From: Candidatus Jettenia sp.
GTDB lineage: Bacteria > Planctomycetota > Brocadiia > Brocadiales > Brocadiaceae
Direction: 5' to 3'
NCBI GenBank assembly: GCA_021650895.1
Contig: CP091278.1
Span: forward strand, 2,881,659 to 2,945,658
Length of the DNA stretch: 64,000 nt
Positions 18,731 to 27,121 of this stretch are shown piece after piece. The first letter of the stretch is position 1; each line of letters begins with the position of its first letter. The notes beneath the pieces are model-generated. The model ran no database searches and was not told the DNA's origin. It worked only from the letters and a program-made list of their open reading frames with translations. The position numbers and the translations under genes were made by a program.

Positions 18731-19141
18731 ATGCCAAGGGTTCTTATTATAGAAGAGCAGGAGAAGATCCGAAGATTATTAGTGAGTATGTTTAAGCAAG
18801 AGGGGTTTGAGACATGCCATGGGATCGTATGGGAAAAAGTGAAAGAACTACCGAAGAAAAATATTTACGATCTTATCATCATCGATTTGTATGTTAAGCC
18901 GATTGATGGTTATGAGATAATGAAATCGATAAAGTTCTTCCATCCTGCAGCAGAGGTTATAGCGATAATCCCTCAAAATGGATATGATACCGGCCAGATG
19001 ATTAGCTGTGGTATCTATGACTATGTTTTGAAACCTTTTCGACAAAAAGACATACTCGATAAAGGAAAGAAGGCTTTAGAGAAGAAACAGTTGATCGACA
19101 AAGTACGTAGTTTAGAGCAAATTATGGATATGGATACATAG
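18731..19141 (+). CDS. Stand-alone receiver domain protein, NtrC-type receiver without output
   Basis: 136 residues, essentially one receiver domain plus a short helix. The acidic pair E8/E9, phosphoacceptor D52 (LIIIDLYVKPIDGYE) and conserved lysine K101 (YVLKPF) are present. The conserved Thr/Ser of strand 4 is replaced by Ile (I80 in EVIAIIPQNGYD). Its end, KKALEKKQLIDKVRSLEQIM, matches the linker of the full NtrC-type regulator at 8738 (KKAIEKKSLKDRVRYLEGEI) and stops where the AAA+ domain would begin. It thus looks derived from such a regulator by loss of the AAA+ and DNA-binding domains. It may work by protein contact. The altered Thr position may change switching. Confidence 0.88.
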   Translation: MPRVLIIEEQEKIRRLLVSMFKQEGFETCHGIVWEKVKELPKKNIYDLIIIDLYVKPIDGYEIMKSIKFFHPAAEVIAIIPQNGYDTGQMISCGIYDYVLKPFRQKDILDKGKKALEKKQLIDKVRSLEQIMDMDT

Positions 19142-19359
19142 AACCTCTTGTTGTGATGCTTGAAAAGGAGTTTGGGAAAAGAGAATATGTTCTTCTGTTG
19201 ATAAAGAAAGGGGGTGTGTTAAATAACTATTGAAACAGAAATTTTTGCAAATCATATTCACACAGCATTTGAAGTACTAGCGCTTTGTAATGAAAAGTAA
19301 AGGTGGTTAAATAGTGTAAAGTTGTTTTTATAGTTGTATATTTTAGAGGAGAACAAGTA

Positions 19360-20250
19360 ATGTTATATACTGGAAACGTAGATGCAATTGCAGCGGTATC
19401 TCTCAAGAAAGCCACTGCAATGAAACACAGCTTAACAGGTTTCTTGACTCTCTCTGTGATAGCTGGTTTTTACATTGGATTTGGTGTTATTCTTGCATTT
19501 ATTGCTGCCGCACCTGTTGCAGCAATAAATCCCGGCATTGGTAAGATAGTTGCCGGTGCAACTTTTGGTATTGCGTTGTCGTTAGTAATTTTTGCTGGAG
19601 CCGAGTTGTTTACAGGATATAACCTCTTGATACTTAAAGGAACACTGAGGGGTACCGTAACTCTTTCAGATTCTATGCTGGGCTGGTTTTGGACGTACTT
19701 AGGAAATCTGGGTGGCTCGTTGCTTTTTGCACTTATGATTATTGTTGCTGGCGTCTTTGCTCCTGATCCCTGGAAAGCATTTATATTAAAGGCTGCTACC
19801 TATAAGTGCAATGCGCCATGGTGGGAATTATTCTTCAGGGGTCTCTTCTGTAACTGGCTCGTTTGTTTGGCTATATGGTCAACGTTTAGATGCACCAGCG
19901 ATTCTGGTAAATTGATTATGATATGGTGGTGCTTGTTTGCATTTGTTACGACAGGTATGGAACACAGTGTAGCAAACATGACGATATTGGCAATCGCAAA
20001 TCTCTTGCCTCACGGGCCTGAGATCTCATGGGGTAAGATGTTTGGGTGGAATCTTGTTGCTGTTACCTTAGGTAATATTGTGGGTGGTTCCTTCTTTGTT
20101 ACATTTCTGTATTGGTTTGCTACTGCTATGGATGAAAGAGGCGCTAAGAGGTTAGAGTTCTTAAAGGCTTCTACTGGGACTTCTGAATCTCTAAAAGCAC
20201 CAAAAATGGAAGAGGAGATTAAAGACGTTAGGGTAAAGATGAAGCAGTAA
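19360..20250 (+). CDS. Formate/nitrite transporter family channel (FocA/NirC-like)
   Basis: A 296-residue inner-membrane channel of the pentameric FNT family, which conducts formate, nitrite or hydrosulfide. Six hydrophobic segments are visible. Family motifs are AGAELFTGYN (omega-loop region), GLFCNWLVCLAIW, and TGMEHSVANM, which carries the central histidine expected to protonate the substrate. A hydrophilic tail of about 45 residues follows the last helix (DERGAKRLEF onward), longer than in E. coli FocA. In an anammox context nitrite is the expected substrate, but sequence alone does not separate nitrite from formate. It follows the HPP and sensor genes after a 218-base gap that may hold its own promoter, and a strong terminator ends it. 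Confidence 0.93.
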   Translation: MLYTGNVDAIAAVSLKKATAMKHSLTGFLTLSVIAGFYIGFGVILAFIAAAPVAAINPGIGKIVAGATFGIALSLVIFAGAELFTGYNLLILKGTLRGTVTLSDSMLGWFWTYLGNLGGSLLFALMIIVAGVFAPDPWKAFILKAATYKCNAPWWELFFRGLFCNWLVCLAIWSTFRCTSDSGKLIMIWWCLFAFVTTGMEHSVANMTILAIANLLPHGPEISWGKMFGWNLVAVTLGNIVGGSFFVTFLYWFATAMDERGAKRLEFLKASTGTSESLKAPKMEEEIKDVRVKMKQ

Positions 20251-20306
20251 GTCAGCATAACAGCGTTTAAACCTAGATAATAAGTAGAAAAGGCTGATTG
20301 TAGTGG

Positions 20307-20340
20307 AAAGGGCCAGTAAAATTTACTGGCCCTTTTTTTT
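20307..20340 (+). terminator. Strong rho-independent terminator after the FocA-like gene
   Basis: AAAGGGCCAGTAAA (20307-20320) is perfectly complementary to TTTACTGGCCCTTT (20322-20335) and runs into a T tract ending at 20340. It separates the transporter from the carbonic anhydrase gene starting at 20381. Confidence 0.85.
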
Positions 20341-20380
20341 CTGATTGTGAAGTAAATTTTTGATTATTTGAGGATTTGGT

Positions 20381-21445
20381 ATGGGAAATAAAGGTTTACA
20401 GAAAAGGTTTTTTTACATCGGATATGTCTTTTTCATAATAATTCTTATTTGTTATGTTTCATTCAATCATTCTATAACTGTTGCAAATGCTGAGATAAAC
20501 CCAAAGATAATTGAGGATCGTGACCGTAGCAATGATTGTAATACCCTGGTAATTTCCTGCGTTGACTTTCGGTTTGTCTCATTCATTCGGGTCTTTCTCA
20601 CGGAAAACCTTAAAATAAAAGACGATTACGACCACATTGCAATACCAGGTTCTGTAACAGATATTATAAGGCCGGAAACTCAAAAAATTACCTTCGATAA
20701 AATTGATATACTATTAAATTTACATCATGTAAATCACCTTGTTCTTATTGAGCATAAAGACTGCGGTGCATATGGCGGTTCAAAATATTTCGAGTCGGAT
20801 GAGAAAGAAACGGAGATGCTATCAAATGGCCTCAGACGGGTGCGGGATATTCTTAACGAGAAATATCCGAATTTGAGGGTAGACCTTTTCCTTGCATCAC
20901 TGAAGAATGTAGGCAATGAAAAATTTTATTATATGGAACGTATCTACGGTGCTGCATTCAATCATTCTATAATCATGGCAAATATAGAGATAGGCCAAAC
21001 GGCGGTTGAGAATTGTGACCATAGCAATAATTGTAATACCCTGGTAATTTCCTGCGTTGACTTTCGGTTTGTCTCATTCATTCGGGTCTTTCTCACGGAA
21101 AACCTTAAAATAAAAGACGATTACGACCACATTGCAATACCAGGCTCTGTAATGGATATTATAAAGCCGGAAACTCAAAAAATTACCTCCGACAAAATTG
21201 ATATACTATTAAATTTACATCATGTAAATCACCTTATTCTTATTGGGCATAAAGACTGCGGTGCATATGGCGGTTCAAAATATTTCGAGTCGGATGAGAA
21301 AGAAACGGAGATACTATCGAATGACCTATGTCGGGTGCGGGATATTTTTAACGAGAAATATCCGAATTTGAGGGTAGACCTTTTCCTTGCATCGCTGAAG
21401 AATGTAGGCAATGAAAAATTTTATTACATAGACCGTATCAAATAA
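20381..21445 (+). CDS. Tandemly duplicated, probably exported beta-carbonic anhydrase
   Basis: 354 residues: a hydrophobic signal or anchor (about 9-37, KRFFYIGYVFFIIILICYV) and two beta-carbonic-anhydrase-like halves of 165 residues that are almost identical. Each half has the zinc and catalytic motifs CVDFR (CxDxR) and HKDCGAYGG (HxxC). The repeat period is exactly 495 bp; the DNA copies (from about 20538 and 21033) differ at few sites, so the duplication is recent or kept uniform by conversion. The duplicated unit includes the end of the signal region (SFNHSITVANAE against AFNHSIIMANIE). Beta-carbonic anhydrases act as dimers of such domains, so one chain could form a pseudo-dimer. It interconverts CO2 and bicarbonate, probably outside the cytosol. 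Confidence 0.85.
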   Translation: MGNKGLQKRFFYIGYVFFIIILICYVSFNHSITVANAEINPKIIEDRDRSNDCNTLVISCVDFRFVSFIRVFLTENLKIKDDYDHIAIPGSVTDIIRPETQKITFDKIDILLNLHHVNHLVLIEHKDCGAYGGSKYFESDEKETEMLSNGLRRVRDILNEKYPNLRVDLFLASLKNVGNEKFYYMERIYGAAFNHSIIMANIEIGQTAVENCDHSNNCNTLVISCVDFRFVSFIRVFLTENLKIKDDYDHIAIPGSVMDIIKPETQKITSDKIDILLNLHHVNHLILIGHKDCGAYGGSKYFESDEKETEILSNDLCRVRDIFNEKYPNLRVDLFLASLKNVGNEKFYYIDRIK

Positions 21446-21549
21446 ACGATACAACATGAATGTATAGCAATTTTTTACAGGTTGTCCGGGAATCGTTTCG
21501 ACCGGTTCAGAATAGTACCTATATTATGGACTATATTCGTTGTCTGTAG

Positions 21550-22321
21550 TTGCTCAAAATACTGTTGGATCGTAAGGGTGGTATGGATAAGGGCTGTCCA
21601 AAAGGGTAATTAGGTAGTATCGTATCATTGCAAAGGAGGAGCGATTGAAGCATCGTAATCCCCTTGATCTCCCTTTAGAAAACTTATCTTTACCCACAAG
21701 TCAAAGAGTTAAATTTGAGTAGTGCGATAAGACTAAACAGGGTGGCACGGACAAACTTGTTTGTCCGTGTTGTTCAAATACACCCGTGGATATGGAATAT
21801 ATCACACTGTTCTTCCTTCTCGTTCCAACACTCTGCATTGAAACGAGAATATCTGCCCACTATCGCTTACTTCTTATGGAATATAGGGTGTACGAAAGAG
21901 AAAGATGTGGGTAAGGATAAGAGGGGGAGGCATGTGAGTGATTTAGAAAAGGGTTAGAAAAGAGGGAGACGTGTGAATGATTGAGAAAAAGGGAAGATGG
22001 GTGAGCGGTTTAAAAAAAGAAAGCTTGAAAAACCTTATCAAAGGGAAAATACAGGGGTTATTAACCTCCTTTCCGAAACGAGAGAAATAACCTCATTATT
22101 TCCCACTTTCTCAATACTCATACATTTCCCTCTTTTTAAATCACTTGCACATTTTCCCCTTTTCTCAAACATTCACACATTTTTCCCCCTTTTCTAAAGG
22201 GGGATCAAGGGGGATTACTTCTTCTTTGCTTTGCTCTGGGATTCGGCTTGCTCGCAATGACTGTGAAAAGATAGCCTTTTTGGACAACTTCCGAGTCAGG
22301 TTTACACCTTATTTTGAGTAA
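21550..22321. mobile_element. Second copy of the TIR-bounded non-autonomous element
   Basis: The left end TTGCTCAAAATACTGTTGGA matches the left end at 898, and the right end (ACAACTTCCGAGTCAGG through TATTTTGAGTAA) matches 1552-1589. The interior differs. The segment 21950-22160 matches 1015-1215 in reverse orientation, and 21680-21810 matches 10855-11025. CCCCCTTTTCTAAAGGGGG palindromes and a GTGGCACGGACAAAC palindrome (about 21741-21772) are included. I see no convincing target duplication here. Confidence 0.5.
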
Positions 22322-22404
22322 TTACCTTTGCCCTTTCTTGCAAGCTTGTATTCTCGGATAACCTGTGGAGAGTTGATATCTCCAATTACATATTCAGACG
22401 GTGA

Positions 22405-22428
22405 AGCAAGGCTAAAGCCTTGCCCTAC
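22405..22428. repeat. Partial cloverleaf repeat
   Basis: GCAAGGCTAAAGCCTTGC followed by CCTAC is the right arm and outer-stem half of the family seen complete at 24362, 29312 and 53751. The left outer-stem half is not present. Confidence 0.6.
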
Positions 22429-22499
22429 GTGTGCTTTCTTCTGACATGTTTAAGGTGTGATATTTGGTTTAAAGCGTATGGAGTATCTTTTCCTTCAGA

Positions 22500-23657
22500 C
22501 TAAGGCCTTGCCTTCTCAGTTGCCATCGATGCATCTCCTATAGCATAAAGCTTTCCATCATTAGAGCCGATATAAAGGGTCCCATCTGCGTCAATCGCAG
22601 GTGATGCCTCTATTGCATCTCCGGTTTCAAATGTCCATTGTAAACTTCCATCAGAACCAAAGGCGTATACTTTTTTATCTCTGGAACCGACGTAAATAGT
22701 GTTATCTGCAGTGATAGCGGGAGAAGAGTGAATAGAAGCTCCTGTCTCAAAAGACCATTTCAGTTTTCCGCCGGGTGTAAACGCATAGATGCTATTATCG
22801 CCGGAACCGAAGTATACACAACCTTCGCTATCAATGGCAGCGGAAGAATCAATATCATACTGAGTATCAAAAGTCCATTCTGCATGCCCATCTGGCCGAA
22901 GGACATAGAACCTTGCATCTTCAGAACCAATGTATATATTTCCGTTCGGCGCTATTAAAGGGGATGCATCTAAAAGGTACCTGGTACCAAAACTCCACAG
23001 AGCCTTACCCTCTGGTTTCATGGCAAACAAATAATAATCTCCGGAACCAAAATAGATCATACCATCTGGGGCAACAGCAGGAGATGATGCTATATGATCA
23101 GCGGTCTTTTGCGTCCATTTTAAATGTCCTTCCTGAGTAATGGCATGGAGTCTCTTATCCCAGGATCCAACATAAACCGTACCATCGGGCGCAATAGCTG
23201 GAGATGAAATGATACCGCCTTCGGATTTGTATTTCCATAGTAAACTACCATCAGGATTGAGTGCGTAGAGATAACCATCCCAAGATCCAAAGAGAATGGT
23301 TCCATCCTTTCGAATAGCAGGTGATGATTCAACCTCTCCTTGTGTCTCGAATGCCCATTTCTGTTTGCCCTCCCGGGTGATAGCATAGAGTTTTTTATCT
23401 TTTGATCCAAAATAGATGGTACCGTCTTCTCCAAGAGCAGGAGAGGAAGTAACAGCTCCTTGTGTTTGGAATACCCACTTGAGCACAGGCTTTCGAATAC
23501 TTGCATAAGGGCTTCTTCCGGTATGTTGTAAATCATGCCTGAACATAGGCCATGGTGTATCAGCGATTTGTGCATAAAGTGTTTTTGGTAGGGGGGCGGA
23601 ACATAAGAAGAGAAGAAACAGAGATAGGGTAAAGAATCTGGAATATTTTTTTATCAT
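22500..23657 (-). CDS. Exported PQQ-like eight-bladed beta-propeller protein
   Basis: 385 residues with an N-terminal signal peptide (FFTLSLFLLFLCSAPLPKTL, cleavage likely after LYA near residue 29). Eight repeats of the PQQ-propeller type follow, each like WAFETQGEVESSPAIRKDGT and then IYFGSKDKKLYAI, filling one complete ring. The start of the mature protein, TPWPMFRHDLQHTGRSPY, is typical of this family. No dehydrogenase catalytic residues are evident, so it is probably a binding or scaffold propeller outside the cytosol rather than a quinoprotein enzyme. It starts 13 bases downstream of the hisB stop on the same strand, so it may be cotranscribed with it; no functional link to histidine synthesis is apparent. 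Confidence 0.85.
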   Translation of the reverse strand: MIKKYSRFFTLSLFLLFLCSAPLPKTLYAQIADTPWPMFRHDLQHTGRSPYASIRKPVLKWVFQTQGAVTSSPALGEDGTIYFGSKDKKLYAITREGKQKWAFETQGEVESSPAIRKDGTILFGSWDGYLYALNPDGSLLWKYKSEGGIISSPAIAPDGTVYVGSWDKRLHAITQEGHLKWTQKTADHIASSPAVAPDGMIYFGSGDYYLFAMKPEGKALWSFGTRYLLDASPLIAPNGNIYIGSEDARFYVLRPDGHAEWTFDTQYDIDSSAAIDSEGCVYFGSGDNSIYAFTPGGKLKWSFETGASIHSSPAITADNTIYVGSRDKKVYAFGSDGSLQWTFETGDAIEASPAIDADGTLYIGSNDGKLYAIGDASMATEKARP

Positions 23658-23670
23658 AGAGAATTCCTTT

Positions 23671-24261
23671 TTAAAGTATTCCTTTTGTTGAAGGGATATC
23701 TTTTCTACGTGTATCCGTGCTCATAGCATCTTTCAATGCTGTGGCTAACCCCTTGAAAATTGCCTCAGCTATATGATGCGCATTCGTGCCATAAGAAACA
23801 TTCACATGGATGTTAATACCTGCGTTTGTGCTCAATGCTTCCAAAAATTCCTCAATGAGTTCTGCGTCAAAATTTCCGATCTTTTCTGTAGGAAATAGTA
23901 CATGGAATACCATTGCAGACCTGCCACTGATATCTATGGCGATATTGGCAAGAGACTCTTGCATCGGGATGCTTGCATGTGAAAAACGCCGGATCCCCTT
24001 TTTATCACCCAATGCCTCTTTTATTCCCTGTCCCAGGCAGATTCCTACATCCTCTACTGTATGGTGATCATCAACATTACGGTCACCGATTGCCTTGATG
24101 TCCATATCGAACAGGGCATGTTTTGTCAGGAGATCAAGCATATGATCTAAAAAGCCAATGCCGGTGTTGATGTGGCTATTTCCCTCTCCATCGAGATTGA
24201 CCATTAATTCAATCTGGGTTTCTTTCGTCTTTCTCTGGATCATTGCTCTGCGTTTTTCCAT
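23671..24261 (-). CDS. hisB: Imidazoleglycerol-phosphate dehydratase
   Basis: 196 residues, the normal length for the monofunctional bacterial enzyme. It dehydrates imidazole glycerol phosphate to imidazole acetol phosphate in histidine synthesis, using two manganese ions. Metal-binding motifs are seen: GFLDHMLDLL, DHHTVEDVG in the first half, and GTNAHHIAEAIFKG in the second, matching the internal pseudo-duplication of the fold. There is no fused histidinol-phosphatase domain. It lies 262 bases downstream of hisC on the same strand, separated by a cloverleaf repeat, so it is part of a loose hisD-hisC-hisB cluster. Confidence 0.96.
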   Translation of the reverse strand: MEKRRAMIQRKTKETQIELMVNLDGEGNSHINTGIGFLDHMLDLLTKHALFDMDIKAIGDRNVDDHHTVEDVGICLGQGIKEALGDKKGIRRFSHASIPMQESLANIAIDISGRSAMVFHVLFPTEKIGNFDAELIEEFLEALSTNAGINIHVNVSYGTNAHHIAEAIFKGLATALKDAMSTDTRRKDIPSTKGIL

Positions 24262-24361
24262 TGATTTTCTTTTGTTTATAGGTGACTAGGGCTAAAATAA
24301 ATAGAGAGATACCTTTATCAGAATTATGGTATATCCTCTAACGTTGAGGAATTTCAATTCC

Positions 24362-24414
24362 GTAGGGCAACCCCCTTTAGGGTTGCTTTCGGCAAGGCTA
24401 AAGCCTCGCCCTAC
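24362..24414. repeat. Compact cloverleaf-type palindromic repeat
   Basis: Outer arms GTAGGGC (24362-24368) and GCCCTAC (24408-24414) enclose two hairpins: GCAACCC/GGGTTGC around the first loop, and GCAAGGC with an imperfect partner around a TAAA loop. It lies between hisC and hisB, so it would sit in the his mRNA if the genes are cotranscribed. Confidence 0.75.
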
Positions 24415-24523
24415 AGGTGATCTATGTAACTACGGAGTAAGAGAACAACAACCAGGAGCGTTTCTCTTTAAGGTATCTATAGTTATCGCTTGAACGTAAA
24501 TAGAGAAGGTATCGTGCCAATAT

Positions 24524-25612
24524 TCAGGGGCAATAGGCAACTTTAGATTTTGCATGATTATTGGATATAAGCTCTTTCAGGTTTCTTAATAAAATTTCAA
24601 CTTCTTCTCTTGTTCCGATGGTAATTCGTAAACAGTCATCCAACCTTCTTATATTAAAATATCGTACAAGTATTTTTCTTGATTTTAATGCTTGATATAC
24701 ATGGTGAGCAGAAACACCTCTCATACATTTTGCCAGGATGAAATTGGTTTGAGACGGATATACATAAAATCCTAACTCCTGCAGTGACTGAGCGAGGTAT
24801 TGCCGTGTCTCTTTTATTTTTTCAACGTTAGCCCTCATGGTTTTCTGATCATCCAATGCGGCTACAACGGCGGTAATGCTGAGTCTGTCAACATTATAGG
24901 AATCCTTTACCTTCATCATTCCCTGAATGATAGATTCCTGGGCAATACAAAACCCGAAGCGTATACCAGCTAATGAATAGGATTTTGAAAGTGTACGAAG
25001 GATGAGGATATTATCATGCTGTTCAACCAAAGAGAGGCAATTATCATCTGCAAAATCGGCGTATGCTTCATCAATAACAAGTACACCATCTACCTGAGAA
25101 GCGATCTTTGATATTTCGCCCGGTGATATCATTGTTCCCGAAGGGGAATTTGGGTTTGCAAGAAAAGTAACCTTTGCTCCTTTTACTATAAAATCCCCGG
25201 GAAGAGAATACTCTTCAGTAAAATCCGCAGCATACTCAGACGCATCCTGCAGTTCAGCAAGTGTTTTATAGAGCATATACGATGGATAAGGGAAGACCAC
25301 GGTGTCGCCAGGTCCAGCGAAACTTCGTATAATAATCGACAATAAATCATCTGAACCGTTTCCGGCCATAACATACTCTGGCCTTGTGCCTAACATCTGA
25401 GCAATTTTTATTCTGGCTGCTGTTGCGATTGGATCAGGGTAAAGACGAAGAGTTTCATTTACCGCCTCTTTAATAGCACGGAAAACCTCCGGAGAAGGTG
25501 GATAAGGATTTTCATTTGTATTAAGCTTTATATAAATGCCGTCTTTCGGCTGTTCACCTGGTATATATCCCGACATCTTTTCAATATTGTCTCGAAAATA
25601 ACTCAATGGCAT
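24524..25612 (-). CDS. hisC: Histidinol-phosphate aminotransferase
   Basis: A 362-residue fold-type I PLP aminotransferase that converts imidazole acetol phosphate and glutamate to histidinol phosphate. Visible family features are LNTNENPYPPSPEV near the N-terminus, GNGSDDLLSIIIRSF, NPNSPSGTMIS, the DEAYADF strand and the PLP lysine in LRTLSKSYSLAGIRFGF. The gene starts 5 bases after the hisD stop, a tight operon arrangement. Nothing is missing relative to the family. HisC enzymes sometimes also act on aromatic amino acids, but the his neighbours support the histidine role. Confidence 0.96.
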   Translation of the reverse strand: MPLSYFRDNIEKMSGYIPGEQPKDGIYIKLNTNENPYPPSPEVFRAIKEAVNETLRLYPDPIATAARIKIAQMLGTRPEYVMAGNGSDDLLSIIIRSFAGPGDTVVFPYPSYMLYKTLAELQDASEYAADFTEEYSLPGDFIVKGAKVTFLANPNSPSGTMISPGEISKIASQVDGVLVIDEAYADFADDNCLSLVEQHDNILILRTLSKSYSLAGIRFGFCIAQESIIQGMMKVKDSYNVDRLSITAVVAALDDQKTMRANVEKIKETRQYLAQSLQELGFYVYPSQTNFILAKCMRGVSAHHVYQALKSRKILVRYFNIRRLDDCLRITIGTREEVEILLRNLKELISNNHAKSKVAYCP

Positions 25613-25617
25613 ACTCC

Positions 25618-26934
25618 TTATTTCAGAGATTTACTCTTCTCTTTGTTTAATCTGATTTGAATGGAACGTGTGTGTGCGTCCAGGCCTTCAGCCTTTGAAA
25701 TCTCGACAATATCATCACAAGCATCCTTAAGAGCTGACTTTGAATAGGTTATTACGCTGGATCTTTTCAGAAAATCATTTACCGATAACCCGGAAGAAAA
25801 GCGAGCCGTACTACTTGTAGGGAGTACATGAGAAGGCCCTGCGATATAATCTCCTAATGCGACAGGTGTATAGGAACCCAAAAAGATTGCCCCGGCATGC
25901 TTAATATGTGACAACACGTTTCTGGGATTTTGCGTCATAATTTGTAAATGTTCCGGAGCTAAGGTATTCGCAATGTCTATACATTCGTCAATATTTTTTG
26001 TCAAGAGAATGATACCGAATTTATCAAGACATCTTTTTGTATCTGTACGCCGTTTCAAATTGGTTATTTGTAGCTTTAACTCTGCCATTACTTGTTCTGT
26101 CAACAACTCTGAGAAAGTAACTAGTATTGCGATACCTGGTGTATGTTCTGCTTGCGATAATAGGTCAGATGCTACAAACGATGGATTTGCGCGGTCATCA
26201 GCTACAATTACTACCTCGCTCGGTCCTGCCAGCATATCGATGCCGGCATATCCAAAGATTTCCCTTTTCGCAAGCGTTACAAATATATTCCCGGGTCCTA
26301 CGATTTTGTCTACTTTTGGAACTGTTTCTGTACCAAACGCAAGGGCGGCAATAGCCTGGGCGCCACCAATCTTATAGATTTCATTCACACCCGATTCCTT
26401 TGCAGCTACCAATCTTTCTGGCGGGATGGTTCCATCTTTTGCAGGTGGTGTAGTCATGATTATCTTGCCAACACCTGCTACACGTGCCGGTATGGTATTC
26501 ATCAATACCGTTGATGGATAAGAGGCGGCGCCACCCGGAACATAAACTCCTACGCTTTCAAGAGGGGAATACACCGTATCAAGCACAACACCATGTGTTT
26601 TTAACGGGCTGATATTACGGATTCGTATGTGTTCCTGGTACGTCCATATATTTGTGATAGCCCGTTGAATAGACCTTACAAAAGGAAGTGATATCTTCTT
26701 ATACGCTTCCGCAATTTCTTCATCCTTTACCTGAAATTCATCCGGCAGGAGAGAAGCCTTATCAAAGCGTTTACTATAGCTTACAATAGCCTTATCTCCA
26801 TGCTTTTGAATATCGCGGATGATTTTGAGCACGGTATCTCTCTGATTTGAGAAACTATCTAAAACACTTAACCGTTGCTTGAGTTTCTTAATTTCCTTAT
26901 CAATATTACATTCCCATGTTCTGAGCACCTGCAT
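25618..26934 (-). CDS. hisD: Histidinol dehydrogenase
   Basis: 438 residues. It oxidises L-histidinol to histidine in two NAD-dependent steps, using a zinc ion. Family blocks present include VYVPGGAASYPSTVLMNTIPA, GGAQAIAALAFGTETVP, KIVGPGNIFVTLAKR, the zinc/catalytic region DLLSQAEHTPG, and APEHLQIMT. The N-terminus looks complete; a start slightly inside cannot be excluded. It is the first gene of the minus-strand hisD-hisC-hisB cluster, divergent from the RNase HII-like gene across a 187-base gap that should hold both promoters. Confidence 0.96.
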   Translation of the reverse strand: MQVLRTWECNIDKEIKKLKQRLSVLDSFSNQRDTVLKIIRDIQKHGDKAIVSYSKRFDKASLLPDEFQVKDEEIAEAYKKISLPFVRSIQRAITNIWTYQEHIRIRNISPLKTHGVVLDTVYSPLESVGVYVPGGAASYPSTVLMNTIPARVAGVGKIIMTTPPAKDGTIPPERLVAAKESGVNEIYKIGGAQAIAALAFGTETVPKVDKIVGPGNIFVTLAKREIFGYAGIDMLAGPSEVVIVADDRANPSFVASDLLSQAEHTPGIAILVTFSELLTEQVMAELKLQITNLKRRTDTKRCLDKFGIILLTKNIDECIDIANTLAPEHLQIMTQNPRNVLSHIKHAGAIFLGSYTPVALGDYIAGPSHVLPTSSTARFSSGLSVNDFLKRSSVITYSKSALKDACDDIVEISKAEGLDAHTRSIQIRLNKEKSKSLK

Positions 26935-27121
26935 TGCCGTATTCCAAAAATTAACGAGGCATAAGCCTCGTTTAGTCTATTATGAATTATGTAATGTAGC
27001 TGTACAAAATATCCAGAAATTATATTTTTTACTGAAAATATTGTCAAGGGAAATGAAATGAGTTTCATTTTGACTTTCATATGCAAGGCGATATAATACA
27101 AAAAATTTTAGGTATTGTACT

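Larger units (their letters stand above)
21446..22499. other. Gene-free repeat island
   Basis: No supportable gene. Most of it is the second TIR-bounded element (21550-22321); the rest is a partial cloverleaf repeat around 22398-22428. Open frames at 21715-21957 and 21997-22197 lie entirely in sequence shared with other repeat islands. Confidence 0.7.

Noticed and set aside
21715-22197. Two open frames (80 and 66 residues) in the second repeat island
   Set aside because: Composed of dispersed repeats shared with noncoding parts of the other islands; no ribosome site and no family resemblance.
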